From Alteromonas sp. M12 (lineage in GTDB: Bacteria; Pseudomonadota; Gammaproteobacteria; Enterobacterales; Alteromonadaceae), in assembly GCF_037478005.1 (NCBI RefSeq), contig NZ_CP144164.1, positions 1,240,001 through 1,304,000 on the forward strand: 64,000 nt of DNA, given 5' to 3'. The translations under genes and the position numbers were made by a program. The notes under the pieces were generated by a model. The model had not been told where the DNA came from, ran no database searches, and saw only the letters and a list, made by a program, of their open reading frames with translations. This document shows positions 25,747-35,317 of the stretch, in pieces. Numbering within the stretch: the stretch's first letter is position 1; every line of letters starts with the position of its first letter.

Positions 25747-28113
25747 ATGACAGATGAGCGAGTAGATCGCATTGAAATGCCAGTATTGGCATTGCGTGAT
25801 GTGGTGGTGTATCCCCACATGGTTATCCCATTGTTCGTTGGCAGAGAAAAATCTATCCGTTGTTTAGAAGCAGCAATGGACAAAGATAAGCAGATTTTTT
25901 TGGTTGCCCAAAAAGACGCTGGCGTAGATGAGCCAGAGACAGATGATGTGTATCAAGTTGGTACCATCGCAACGATTTTACAGCTTCTTAAATTACCTGA
26001 CGGCACAGTGAAAGTGTTGGTTGAAGGTAACGTACGAGGTCAAATTCAAACATTTTTACAAACCGACGAATTCTTTGTTGCAGAAGTTGTGCGTAAAGAA
26101 GATCAAGAGGTTGCAGAAAACGAGCAAGAAGTGTTGATACGCTCAGCAATTTCTCAGTTCGAAGGTTACGTTAAACTGAATAAAAAGATCCCACCAGAGG
26201 TGTTAACCTCTCTTAGTGGTATCGAAGAAGCCGCTAGGCTTGCAGATACGATGGCGGCACATATGCCATTGAAACTGTCTGAAAAACAAAAAGTACTCGA
26301 AATGGAAGGCGTGAATGAGCGTTTAGAGTATTTGATGGCACTTATGGAAAACGAAATCGATTTGCTTCAAGTAGAGAAAAAAATCCGTACTCGGGTTAAA
26401 AAGCAAATGGAAAAAAGCCAACGTGAGTATTATCTGAATGAGCAGATGAAGGCTATCCAAAAAGAATTGGGTGAGCTGGATGAAACTCCAGATGAATTTG
26501 AAGCCTTAGCTAAAAAGATTGAAGAAGCTAAAATGCCTGAAGAGGCAAAAGAAAAGGCAACGGCTGAACTACGCAAACTTAAAATGATGTCGCCAATGTC
26601 TGCGGAAGCGACTGTAGTGCGCAGTTATATTGATTGGCTAGCAAATGTACCTTGGAATAAACGCAGTGTGGTTAAGAAAGATTTAGCCAAAGCTGACGAT
26701 ATTCTTGACTCAGACCACTACGGTTTGGACAAAGTTAAAGAAAGAATCATTGAGTACTTAGCGGTTCAACAGCGAGTTAAGAAGCTCAAAGGTCCAATTT
26801 TATGCTTAGTTGGTCCTCCTGGAGTGGGTAAAACCTCATTGGGACAGTCAATCGCCAAAGCTACCGGCCGTAAATACGTGAGAATGGCCCTTGGTGGAGT
26901 GCGTGATGAAGCTGAGATTCGTGGTCATAGACGCACTTACATTGGCTCGATGCCTGGTAAATTGATTCAAAAAATGGCGAAAGTTGGGGTTAAAAATCCA
27001 CTATTTTTACTAGATGAAATTGACAAAATGTCTTCAGACATGCGTGGTGATCCCTCTTCTGCATTGTTAGAAGTGTTAGATCCCGAGCAAAACGGCACCT
27101 TTAGCGATCATTATCTAGAAGTGGATTATGATTTGTCAGACGTGATGTTCGTTGCGACGTCTAACAGTATGAATATCCCCGGTCCATTGTTAGACCGTAT
27201 GGAAGTTATTCGCTTATCTGGTTACACAGAGGACGAGAAGCTGAACATAGCCACCCGTCACCTGGTTGAAAAGCAGATGTCCAGAAACGGACTTAAAACC
27301 GGTGAATTGGTCATTGAAGATTCGGCGATTATTGGCATTATTCGTTATTACACTCGGGAAGCCGGCGTACGTAGCTTGGAACGAGAGATTTCCAAGATTT
27401 GTCGCAAAGCAGTGAAAAACATTTTACTGGATAAATCGATAAAGCAAGTTGTTGCTAACCAAGATAATTTAAAAGATTTCTTAGGTGTTCAACGTTTTGA
27501 TTATGGAAAAGCCGAAGGTAGCAATCAAATAGGTCAGGTAACTGGACTCGCTTGGACGTCTGTTGGCGGTGATTTACTCACAATTGAAACAACCTCTGTG
27601 CCTGGAAAAGGGAAAACAACCTTTACCGGATCTTTGGGCGACGTAATGCTCGAGTCCATTAAAACGGCAATGACAGTTGTACGTAGCCGAGCTGAGAAAT
27701 TACGTATCAACGAAGATTTCCATGAAAAACGTGATATCCATGTGCACGTTCCTGAAGGAGCGACGCCAAAAGATGGTCCAAGTGCGGGTATCGCAATGTG
27801 CACAGCTTTGGTTTCTTCTCTGACCGGTAATCCAGTTAAAGCTGAAGTGGCTATGACTGGTGAGATTACACTTCGTGGCGAAGTGTTAGCCATCGGTGGA
27901 TTGAAAGAAAAATTACTGGCCGCTCACCGTGGTGGAATTAAAACAGTAGTGATTCCTAAAGACAACGAACGTGACCTTGAAGAGATTCCAGATAACGTCA
28001 AACAAGACCTAGATATTCACGCAGTCCAATGGATTGATGAGGTTTTGAACTTGGCATTACAGGAAAACCCTGAGGGTTTTAGCCCCGAAAAAGTGAAATC
28101 GAAGAAAAAGTAA
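25747..28113 (+). CDS. lon: ATP-dependent Lon protease
   Basis: A 788-residue LonA-type protease that degrades misfolded and regulatory proteins. The N-terminal LON substrate-binding domain (MPVLALRDVVVYPHMVIPLFVG) is followed by a coiled-coil region, the AAA+ domain with Walker A GPPGVGKTS near residue 355 and Walker B LFLLDEIDKM, and the C-terminal S16 protease domain. The catalytic Ser is in PKDGPSAGIAMC and the Lys in GGLKEKLLAAHRGG. Length matches E. coli (784). It has its own heat-shock-type promoter and is followed by hupB, the usual gammaproteobacterial order. Confidence 0.98.
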   Translation: MTDERVDRIEMPVLALRDVVVYPHMVIPLFVGREKSIRCLEAAMDKDKQIFLVAQKDAGVDEPETDDVYQVGTIATILQLLKLPDGTVKVLVEGNVRGQIQTFLQTDEFFVAEVVRKEDQEVAENEQEVLIRSAISQFEGYVKLNKKIPPEVLTSLSGIEEAARLADTMAAHMPLKLSEKQKVLEMEGVNERLEYLMALMENEIDLLQVEKKIRTRVKKQMEKSQREYYLNEQMKAIQKELGELDETPDEFEALAKKIEEAKMPEEAKEKATAELRKLKMMSPMSAEATVVRSYIDWLANVPWNKRSVVKKDLAKADDILDSDHYGLDKVKERIIEYLAVQQRVKKLKGPILCLVGPPGVGKTSLGQSIAKATGRKYVRMALGGVRDEAEIRGHRRTYIGSMPGKLIQKMAKVGVKNPLFLLDEIDKMSSDMRGDPSSALLEVLDPEQNGTFSDHYLEVDYDLSDVMFVATSNSMNIPGPLLDRMEVIRLSGYTEDEKLNIATRHLVEKQMSRNGLKTGELVIEDSAIIGIIRYYTREAGVRSLEREISKICRKAVKNILLDKSIKQVVANQDNLKDFLGVQRFDYGKAEGSNQIGQVTGLAWTSVGGDLLTIETTSVPGKGKTTFTGSLGDVMLESIKTAMTVVRSRAEKLRINEDFHEKRDIHVHVPEGATPKDGPSAGIAMCTALVSSLTGNPVKAEVAMTGEITLRGEVLAIGGLKEKLLAAHRGGIKTVVIPKDNERDLEEIPDNVKQDLDIHAVQWIDEVLNLALQENPEGFSPEKVKSKKK

Positions 28114-28262
28114 CCAATAACGGCTATTTTTTTTATATTTTTTGGATTTTAGGGCTTCCCTAAGTTAAAAGATATGATAGCCTTTAGCACAGATTCGTCA
28201 GAAGCCTTATCACAAAAGGGATTGAGACGATTCATAAATGTAAACAAATCGTAAAACATTGC

Positions 28263-28291
28263 TTGAAATTAAAAATTAAGCTTGCTATAAC
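28263..28291 (+). promoter_or_regulatory. Sigma-70 promoter of hupB
   Basis: TTGAAA (28263-28268), a 17-base spacer and TATAAC (28286-28291) lie about 60 bases before the hupB GTG. Both hexamers are five-of-six matches and the spacing is optimal. Confidence 0.8.
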
Positions 28292-28349
28292 GTGACCGTA
28301 ATAAAAAATGTGCGGAACAATAAATAAAAACAAATGAAGGGGATCTATT

Positions 28350-28622
28350 GTGAACAAGTCTCAACTAATCGATAGTATTGCTGCTGGTGCAGATATTTCT
28401 AAAGCAGCTGCTGGTCGTGCTCTTGATTCATTTACCGATGCAGTTACTGCAGCTCTTAAAGACGGCGATCAAGTAGCGCTAGTTGGCTTTGGTACATTCT
28501 CAGTTCGTGAGCGTTCAGCTCGCAGTGGTCGTAACCCGCAAACTGGCGAAACTATCCAGATTGCTGCAGCGAAAGTGCCTTCTTTCAAAGCTGGTAAAGC
28601 ACTTAAAGATTCTTGTAACTAA
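28350..28622 (+). CDS. hupB: DNA-binding protein HU-beta
   Basis: A 90-residue nucleoid protein. The start is GTG 28350, preceded by GAAGGGG. The sequence [20 protein letters not shown] at the N-terminus and the DNA-binding arm region with [10 protein letters not shown] are the HU hallmarks (residues about 46-72). It forms homo- or heterodimers with HU-alpha and bends DNA non-specifically. The position between lon and ppiD identifies it as HU-beta, not IHF. It has its own promoter and terminator, so it is a single-gene unit. Confidence 0.97.
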   Translation: MNKSQLIDSIAAGADISKAAAGRALDSFTDAVTAALKDGDQVALVGFGTFSVRERSARSGRNPQTGETIQIAAAKVPSFKAGKALKDSCN

Positions 28623-28643
28623 GAATTTTAGTCTTTTAAAAAA

Positions 28644-28670
28644 GGGCGATGAGCGATCATCGCCCTTTTT
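28644..28670 (+). terminator. Rho-independent terminator of hupB
   Basis: A 9-bp GC-rich stem GGGCGATGA / TCATCGCCC with a four-base loop, followed by TTTTT, 22 bases after the hupB stop. Confidence 0.92.
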
Positions 28671-28918
28671 GTATGTTTAGTACGAAAAAACTAAAAAGCG
28701 CAAAGCGCAATGAGTTGGTTGCTTATTAGGGGGTTAAGTTGGCCTCCAATGTGAATAAATTTTAAAGAATTATTCGAAACAACCGCTGAATTCGTTTTAC
28801 TTGGGTATATCACTGGTGATCAAACCATTTTTCACGTTATAATCCTGCCGCTTTATTACCGTGTAGAAAACGTTTAACACGGTTGAATTCATTAGTCCGT
28901 CGGAGAGAAAAGACGCAT

Positions 28919-30805
28919 ATGTTGGAAAAAATTAGAGAAGGATCGCAAGGCACTTGGGCTGTAGTGATCCTAGGTTTAGTTATTTTAAGTTTCGTCTTCG
29001 CGGGCGTTGGCGGTTATGTATCTTCATCAAGCAATGCAGCTGCATCGGTTAATGGAAGTGAAATATCCCAAACTACATTTGATCGTGCGTATCAGAATGA
29101 GCGTGCACGGATGGAAGCACAATTCGGAGAAAGCTTCAGCATACTTGCTGCTGATACTGCGTATTTGAATCAGTTCCGTAAGAGTATTCTGGATAGACTT
29201 ATCGCGGATAAGTTGATGGAGCAAGCAGCCGAAGAAATTGGTTTGCGTGTTAGCGATGAGCAAATTCGTGAAAGTATTGTCAATATGCCAGAGTTTCAAG
29301 TTGGTCAATCTTTTGATAATGAGCGTTTTAAAGCGACATTACGTCAAGTTGGCTTTCAACCTAGTACCTTCAAAGACTACCTGCGTAGCGAAATGACGCG
29401 ACAACAGTTCGTCAGCGCGATGTTAGGCAGTGAGTTTAGTCTAAAGTCTGAAGCCTCTAAAGTTCTTTCCCTGCAATTGCAAACTCGCGATATTCAATAT
29501 TTCTCAGTGCCCTCGGCTGATTTTGCTTCATCAGTAGAAGTAAACGATCAGGATATTGAAGTATATTATCAACAAAATCTTGCTCAGTTTGATACTCAAG
29601 AAAAAGTAAGCTTGGAATATATTGAGCTTAATGCTGATGATTTGATGTCAGGTATTGAAGTGACAGAACAAGAAGTAGAAGACTTATACAATAGATCTTC
29701 TAATGATTTCCAAACTGATGAGCAAAGAAAACTTTCACTTATTCTTATCGAATTTGGTGATGACGAAGAAGCTGCCCGGGCGAAAGCTGAAGCTACTTTA
29801 GCGCGTGTACGTGGTGGCGAAGATTTTGCAAAAGTTGCTTCTGAAGTATCAGATGACGCGTTTTCTGCTGAAAATGGTGGTGACTTAGATTTTATTGCTC
29901 GCGGTGATATGGATAGTGAATTTGAAGATGCAGCATTCAATCTTGAAAATGTGGGTGATATTACCGATATTGTTGAGTCTGATTTCGGATTACAAATCAT
30001 TAAGCTTACTGAGATTAAAGATCAGCAAGTAACGCCTTTTGCCGAAGTTAAAGATACCTTAACTGAACAAGTAAGACGGGAAAAAGCAGTTGAAGAGTTC
30101 TTTATTCTTCAGAACACCGCTGCTGAGTTGGCATTTGAAATGCCAAATGGTTTGGTCGAAGTTGCAGAAGCATTAGATACTGAAGTGAAATCTACGGAGT
30201 TGTTTACTCAAAATGCGCCTCCAGCAGAGGTTTCAAGTCCATTGGTAGTGAACCAAGCATTTTCAGAAGAGTTAATTGCAGATCGTGTAAATAGTGAACT
30301 GATTTCAATTGGTGAGAATAATGTGATGATTATTCGTGTTAAAGAGCACGAAGCAGAGCGCACTAAGTCACTAGATGAAGTTAAACCTGAGATCGTCATT
30401 CAGCTTACTGCTCAAAAAGCGCAAGAAGCAGCTAAAGCTTGGGCGCAGTCTTTATTGGCTGATTTACAAGACGGTACTGATATATCCGATAAACTTGCTG
30501 AAAAAAATCTTGGTTGGGAACTACAAGCTGACGTGGCTAGATTCGGTAGTGAAATTCCAGCGGCGATTGTTGATAAAGTATTTCAATTATCAGCTAATCC
30601 TGAGCAAAATAAAGCGGTAGTAGAATTAGCCAACGGTGATATTGGTGTTGTGCAGCTAAACAATGTGAACAGCTCCGCGGCATTACCTGCAGAGCAGGTG
30701 ATAGCCATGCAACGTCAACTAGGCCAAATGCAATCTCAAACTGAAATTACTAATCTAATTGAAGCATTGAAAGCAAAAGCAGATATCGAAGTGTATATTC
30801 AGTAA
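28919..30805 (+). CDS. ppiD: Periplasmic folding chaperone/PPIase PpiD
   Basis: ATG 28919 gives 628 residues, beginning MLEKIREGSQGTWAVVILG as in other PpiD proteins; the upstream in-frame ATG at 28883 is unlikely. One membrane anchor lies at about residues 12-34 and the rest is periplasmic. A SurA_N-like domain (VNGSEISQTTFDRAYQNE onward) is followed by a parvulin (PPIC-type) domain at about 255-360 (RKLSLILIEFGDDEEAARA, then FAKVASEVSDD and GGDLDFIARGDM). PpiD associates with the SecYEG translocon and helps newly exported proteins. Position downstream of hupB is conserved. Confidence 0.96.
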   Translation: MLEKIREGSQGTWAVVILGLVILSFVFAGVGGYVSSSSNAAASVNGSEISQTTFDRAYQNERARMEAQFGESFSILAADTAYLNQFRKSILDRLIADKLMEQAAEEIGLRVSDEQIRESIVNMPEFQVGQSFDNERFKATLRQVGFQPSTFKDYLRSEMTRQQFVSAMLGSEFSLKSEASKVLSLQLQTRDIQYFSVPSADFASSVEVNDQDIEVYYQQNLAQFDTQEKVSLEYIELNADDLMSGIEVTEQEVEDLYNRSSNDFQTDEQRKLSLILIEFGDDEEAARAKAEATLARVRGGEDFAKVASEVSDDAFSAENGGDLDFIARGDMDSEFEDAAFNLENVGDITDIVESDFGLQIIKLTEIKDQQVTPFAEVKDTLTEQVRREKAVEEFFILQNTAAELAFEMPNGLVEVAEALDTEVKSTELFTQNAPPAEVSSPLVVNQAFSEELIADRVNSELISIGENNVMIIRVKEHEAERTKSLDEVKPEIVIQLTAQKAQEAAKAWAQSLLADLQDGTDISDKLAEKNLGWELQADVARFGSEIPAAIVDKVFQLSANPEQNKAVVELANGDIGVVQLNNVNSSAALPAEQVIAMQRQLGQMQSQTEITNLIEALKAKADIEVYIQ

Positions 30806-30821
30806 TTCATAATTAGTTCTT

Positions 30822-30848
30822 AAAAGGCCAGTCTCACTGGCCTTTTTT
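30822..30848 (+). terminator. Rho-independent terminator of ppiD
   Basis: An 11-bp stem AAAAGGCCAGT / ACTGGCCTTTT with a CTC loop and continuous T residues directly after it. Confidence 0.92.
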
Positions 30849-30909
30849 ATGCCTGAAGTTTGCCTTTTATGGTTGCTAACGCATGGGGAGACTACCACCT
30901 GAATCTAGC

Positions 30910-32958
30910 TCAGCTATCAAATTCTACTATCAACCAATAGTCAGAGTGGGATGTTTCAATTAATGGCTTTATCAATCCAAAGCTAGTGCCCATTGTGGTT
31001 TTTTCACTAGGATCTCTCCAAACTAAATTGACACTCGAGTCTAGCAGACTGGTATCAATAACAATCTTGCCCAGCCAGCCTTTAGGAGCGTTTGAGCAGC
31101 TAAAGAAACTAGTATTAGGGTTTGTTAACATTTCAATATTACAGCTAAACTCGCCTTTTTCAGGTGCCATTTTAAGTTTACTTATTTCTACTATCTGCTT
31201 CTCATTACAAGGCAGTTGAATATCATCCTCAGTGTTCGTACAAAATATATCCACGATTAGGCCAGGTGTACCGCCACCCTTCACCTTTAGCTGGAGTACT
31301 CTGCTAGATATTGTTTGATATTGATTAAACATTGAAATGGAAGGGGAGCCAATTAGGCCTTCGTTACCTTTGCTTATTTCATTTGATAGTTCACTGTTGC
31401 CAGCCATTAAGGCAATTAAACGGCCCTTACTATAAGATGCATATTGTAACTCTTCGGGAGAAAATACACTTTGCTTCGGCTGATTGCTAACCTTAGCAAC
31501 GAGTTCATTACTGCTATTCCAGTTAGCTTGCATGGTTATCTCAAAATCTAAAAAAGGTATCAAGCTCTGCCAATCAGAGTCGCCGTCGAGGATCATTTTT
31601 TTAATGACTTCGTTGTCTTCATGTTGAAGCCGTTCCACATAGATACTTCTCAACTCAAGTTGAGCTGCAGATGGCGACATCAGCAAGGTATTTTCAAGTG
31701 GTGATAAAGGTAAAGCTTTTTCTAAAACGTGACTCTTAATCAGGTTTGATACATATTGTTGATATTGGTTACTGAACTCCTCCGTCATCTGATTTTTGAG
31801 AAAAGAAATGGTTTGCAGGGAATGTAAATCTGCTAGTAACTCAAAGTCGCCATCAACTCGTTCAAAGCGGCATACTTCATCATATTGATCACCAATCTTG
31901 CTGGCACTAATATATTTGCCTTTGCTGACGACTTTAAAATGTTTGTGCGCACTACCACTTTCGTTTCTATAGTAATTTTGATTTGTCAGCATATCCTTTG
32001 TATCGTGATGGTCACGACAGCAACTAGAACACAATGGGGACTGACCTGGTTCGGCAATACCTGAGGTTTTGATTTTCCACAGCCCTTTTTTGATTGCCAA
32101 CTGGTTTCCATCAATGACAACTTGTGCTGGCGTTTTAGCCTTAGTTTCAGTGGACAATGCACATCGACACTGGGCGAAGGCAAATTCTCTTTGTTGTTGT
32201 ATTGTGGCGTGTTTTGAATCTTCATCGAGCACCAACCTAATCGTACTCGCTGTGCTGATTTTAGTTTTTTCGTCGAATTTAATGGGTAAACTTGCCTGTA
32301 CTAAATCTTCGTCTAATTTGTGTTTAACGAGATTTTTCTGACTCGTCATTGATATTTGATTTTTGGCTACTAAGTTACCCTCTGGCGTTTTATGAAATAC
32401 ATGAAAACTTCTATTTGTGGGGATAGGGGCAATAAAACCACTTAACTCATATTGTTGGGTTTTGCCGTCACTACCTAGCCAGCTTACCTTAACGGTTACG
32501 GCTTTTCTGTCTGCTAACGAAGGTAGCGGAGCTGGTGCATCTTTATCTTCATCATTTACCCACTTGTCAGCTTTACCATCATCATCAGAATCAACATAAT
32601 ATTGCTCTGTAACCTGCCAGTGCTGCTTAAATTTAGCGCTATTATCCGTATGCGCATTTTCGATTATTTCAATCTCACCTGCCGCTGAAGCGCCCCCTTT
32701 ATCGTCAGCGATTGATTGGTAGCTGGTTTTACCGTCGGCTGTTTGATTACGTTTAAAATGGCTAAGCTCAGCCATTTTTTGTTTCGCAATTTGGACCGCT
32801 TTAGCGTGTAAATCTAAGGATTTTTCTGATTGCATTATGCGGTTTTGCATAGTTGCAAACCCCGTTATTCCCACAAGCAATATTAATGACGCTATCATCA
32901 CTTCAACGAGTGAAAAGCCCTGTGATAACTTTTGTGAAGCTCCACCTATTAAAGGCAT
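30910..32958 (-). CDS. Very long PilV-like minor pilin (locus A)
   Basis: ATG 32958 overlaps the upstream stop (TGATG) and gives 682 residues; a TTG at 32973 is less likely. The prepilin peptidase site is G14|FSLVEVMIASL with the +5 glutamate present, followed by the hydrophobic helix and EKSLDLHAKAVQIAKQKMAEL, as in PilV/GspI-like pilins. Typical PilV proteins are about 150-200 residues, so about 500 residues are extra. The extension contains Cys-Arg-Cys near residue 270 and a CSSCCRDHHD cluster near 310, perhaps a metal site or disulphide core, plus many acidic residues. I infer a pilus-tip or pseudopilus-tip protein carrying a large exposed domain. It is the last gene of a four-gene pilin cluster. 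Confidence 0.78.
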   Translation of the reverse strand: MPLIGGASQKLSQGFSLVEVMIASLILLVGITGFATMQNRIMQSEKSLDLHAKAVQIAKQKMAELSHFKRNQTADGKTSYQSIADDKGGASAAGEIEIIENAHTDNSAKFKQHWQVTEQYYVDSDDDGKADKWVNDEDKDAPAPLPSLADRKAVTVKVSWLGSDGKTQQYELSGFIAPIPTNRSFHVFHKTPEGNLVAKNQISMTSQKNLVKHKLDEDLVQASLPIKFDEKTKISTASTIRLVLDEDSKHATIQQQREFAFAQCRCALSTETKAKTPAQVVIDGNQLAIKKGLWKIKTSGIAEPGQSPLCSSCCRDHHDTKDMLTNQNYYRNESGSAHKHFKVVSKGKYISASKIGDQYDEVCRFERVDGDFELLADLHSLQTISFLKNQMTEEFSNQYQQYVSNLIKSHVLEKALPLSPLENTLLMSPSAAQLELRSIYVERLQHEDNEVIKKMILDGDSDWQSLIPFLDFEITMQANWNSSNELVAKVSNQPKQSVFSPEELQYASYSKGRLIALMAGNSELSNEISKGNEGLIGSPSISMFNQYQTISSRVLQLKVKGGGTPGLIVDIFCTNTEDDIQLPCNEKQIVEISKLKMAPEKGEFSCNIEMLTNPNTSFFSCSNAPKGWLGKIVIDTSLLDSSVNLVWRDPSEKTTMGTSFGLIKPLIETSHSDYWLIVEFDS

Positions 32959-34076
32959 CAGAAGTTGCGCCAACTATTAGGTACAAGTGCGATTCGCCAG
33001 TTACTTGGAGATTGCCGAAAATTGTCTAACACAACAGCATCATATTTTATGGTTAAAGGTAGGTTGTTAAATGAAATTGATTCGCTTGCGATTAGCGCAC
33101 CTTCAATTAATGCAGGCCCGTTGACTTCAATATGGGCTGCCAAAATTGAATCAAATGGCTTCAACATCAGCACAATGCCCTGGACTCCTGAGTTTTCAGA
33201 AAAAACCAAATTGCCATTCGCAATTATTAACATGACAGGACGTTCTGTTGTACCCACTGTGGTTTCTTTACTTAGTTTACAATCGCCTTTCACCCATATT
33301 AATCCTGAACTTAGATTGTTCAGGTCTTCACAGTGGGAAATGACTTTATCAGCCTCATCTAATAGCTGTGTTCGGTATTTAACCGGTAAATTCGTCAGGT
33401 AAGCAAATATGTCCTTGGGAAAATCCTTCGGATTATCCACAATATCGCCATTTTTCTGCTGACCCTTACTCAAGGGGGATGATTCACATTCGCCATTGAT
33501 ATATTCATACAACTGACAGGTAATTAGGTCTAAGGTAGTGATATCGATTTTGTCGGACGTCCACAGGGACAAGGGTAGACCTATACCTGCACCGTTGGGG
33601 TTAGCAATTAATTTTAACTTATTTTCGATAGATATGGATTTACCAACTATTAATGCTGCCTTAGGCAATGAGCGAATTAGCGGGTATGCAATAATATGTT
33701 GGGAAACCTCTATGTTGGCTAAATGGTCTTCTGATGTGCCTGTAGTGCTAATTTTTATGACGCGCATTTGATGACTAAATCGCTCAGTTTGTAAGCTTTT
33801 CATTTCAGCAGAATACTGTCCTTGTCCTTCTATCAGCATGTTTAGTTTAGGCAGTTCTTGTTGCGGCTGTTGACTAATTTGCGACAGCAATCGGAAGTTA
33901 CCTAACGCTGCCATATTCTCAGCGGTTACCTTATTTTGTGTATTCAGGCTAACTCGATGCTTTACTAGGCTAACCCTAGCGCTATATACAATGATGGTCG
34001 AAGTCAGCAGCAACAATAAGGTAACTGTGATTAACATCATTGCACCCTGTTGCTTGGCTCGATTAGGCTTAAACAT
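32958..34076 (-). CDS. PilX-like minor pilin (locus A)
   Basis: I prefer ATG 34076 (372 residues) because it overlaps the upstream stop by eight bases; ATG 34094 is an alternative. The N-terminus QQGAMMLITVTLLLLLTSTIIVYSARVSLVKHR has the PilX pattern: short basic leader, Gly-Ala instead of Gly-Phe and no +5 Glu, then a long hydrophobic helix. Known PilX proteins are usually 150-200 residues, so this one is long. The rest is beta-rich, including a region of polar hydrophobic alternation (ALIEGALIASESISFNN) reminiscent of beta-helical or polymer-like folds. It ends with NSWRNF, and its TGA overlaps the next start, so translation is coupled. Confidence 0.72.
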   Translation of the reverse strand: MFKPNRAKQQGAMMLITVTLLLLLTSTIIVYSARVSLVKHRVSLNTQNKVTAENMAALGNFRLLSQISQQPQQELPKLNMLIEGQGQYSAEMKSLQTERFSHQMRVIKISTTGTSEDHLANIEVSQHIIAYPLIRSLPKAALIVGKSISIENKLKLIANPNGAGIGLPLSLWTSDKIDITTLDLITCQLYEYINGECESSPLSKGQQKNGDIVDNPKDFPKDIFAYLTNLPVKYRTQLLDEADKVISHCEDLNNLSSGLIWVKGDCKLSKETTVGTTERPVMLIIANGNLVFSENSGVQGIVLMLKPFDSILAAHIEVNGPALIEGALIASESISFNNLPLTIKYDAVVLDNFRQSPSNWRIALVPNSWRNF

Positions 34077-34695
34077 TTTGCTGGCTATGTGCATACACGT
34101 CTCGAGTAATTTGCTTACTCATGGTGCTATGCTGTTTCACTGAGGCTGATATATGTATCCGGATACCTATTGTCGATTCGGATATGAAAATGATGCTGAA
34201 TCGTAACTCCTCAACAGAAGTGACACTGCTGTCGGTCAGATCTTGCCAACCGCCAGCAGCACAATCAGCGCCATCTTGACGCATCTCAACTGCGTCGTTA
34301 TGTAGTCGAAATCCGTAATTTTCATCACTTCCTTCTAAATTGATAACGCCATTTTTATCTTTATCGTACGCATAGAGTATGCAGCTATCACTGCTTTCTT
34401 TAGGGTGCTTGGAAATAACAATAGGTTGATGAAATTGGCTAAGGTAAATATCAGGATTATGTATCGCAGCGGTTATTTCAGCATTGAAACCTGTTCGCTG
34501 TATTTCTGCAGTGATCAAGTTTGTTACGGTATTAAGTTCCTCATTTAAACGCATTAGCATTAAGAACTTGCTATTAGAAGCTGCGGCATTACCAATAAAT
34601 CCGGCTAAACTGGCCAATGCCGACATTCCAATTACCATGGCAATAAGTAATTCAATTAGCGAAAAACCAAGTGCTCTTAGTTGTCTACTTAACAT
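34069..34695 (-). CDS. PilW-like minor pilin (locus A)
   Basis: ATG 34695 (208 residues) has AGGAG ten bases upstream and overlaps the FimT-like stop by seven bases. The cleavage site is LRALG|FSLIELLIAMVIG with the +5 Glu, followed by SALASLAGFIGNAAASNSKFL. The following NELNTVTNLITAEIQRTGFN matches the PilW/GspJ pattern of a helix leading to an RxxGF element. Two Cys (SSDSCILY and GADCAAGG) may form a disulphide. It is probably part of a priming minor-pilin complex with its three neighbours. Confidence 0.8.
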   Translation of the reverse strand: MLSRQLRALGFSLIELLIAMVIGMSALASLAGFIGNAAASNSKFLMLMRLNEELNTVTNLITAEIQRTGFNAEITAAIHNPDIYLSQFHQPIVISKHPKESSDSCILYAYDKDKNGVINLEGSDENYGFRLHNDAVEMRQDGADCAAGGWQDLTDSSVTSVEELRFSIIFISESTIGIRIHISASVKQHSTMSKQITRDVYAHSQQNV

Positions 34696-35237
34696 ATTTG
34701 GAAAGCTCCTAAGTGACCACTGTGCATGCAAATTCTGACTCGACCTAAATTGCTCACAATGAGTTTGGCGGCTTCAGTGCCATTGCTAAACACACCGGAG
34801 CCTGCATTGCCAATTGCAGTGCCTCTGACCCCGTCAAAGATAATAGCCTGATCTTTTCCCATGGTAATTTTCGAAAATAAGATGTGAGGATAATCTTCAG
34901 CCGATACGCGATACTCTATGTTATCCACACTACACAGCGATTTTACTTGGCAATTGCAAGGGCCCGTATCGCTTAATGCGATACACCAGTTGTCGCCATT
35001 TTTAAATTGTACGGTAATGTTTTTATTCTGTGTGATTGCCGTGGATTTAGCTTGTTGCAGTAAAAAGTAACTGGTCTGCAAAGAAGCCTTCAATTGCTGA
35101 TGGCGTAAAGTTTGAATTATTGATGGGCCGCCAATTGCAGCAAGTAGAGCGATAATTGTAAGCGCCACCATCACTTCTAAAATGGTAAGCCCTCTAGTGA
35201 GGTGAGATCTAAGCTGATGTTTTTTATTTAAACGCAC
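34689..35237 (-). CDS. FimT/GspH-like minor pilin (locus A)
   Basis: A pseudopilin of about 182 residues. The start is probably GTG 35237 with AGGG eight bases upstream, or TTG 35243. The prepilin site is HLTRG|LTILEVMVALTIIALLAA with the +5 Glu. The continuing FLLQQAKSTAITQNKNITVQF is typical of FimT/GspH, in which a long helix is followed by a beta-sandwich with NITVQF-like strands. It contains several Cys (CIALSDTGPCNCQVKSLC). First gene of the locus A cluster, which reads FimT-PilW-PilX-PilV like the usual fimT-pilVWX minor pilin sets. The divergent PilE-like gene starts about 80 bases away. Confidence 0.82.
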   Translation of the reverse strand: MRLNKKHQLRSHLTRGLTILEVMVALTIIALLAAIGGPSIIQTLRHQQLKASLQTSYFLLQQAKSTAITQNKNITVQFKNGDNWCIALSDTGPCNCQVKSLCSVDNIEYRVSAEDYPHILFSKITMGKDQAIIFDGVRGTAIGNAGSGVFSNGTEAAKLIVSNLGRVRICMHSGHLGAFQIC

Positions 35238-35317
35238 TTTCAATACCCTTTGAAATTTTCCATGTGCTTTACTGATATTGAGTATATGAAAATTTAAAAA
35301 AGATGGAGTACAGTTTT

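Noticed and set aside
32965..33402. 145-codon plus-strand ORF
   Set aside because: It is antisense to the PilX-like gene, whose prepilin features and coupled starts are convincing.
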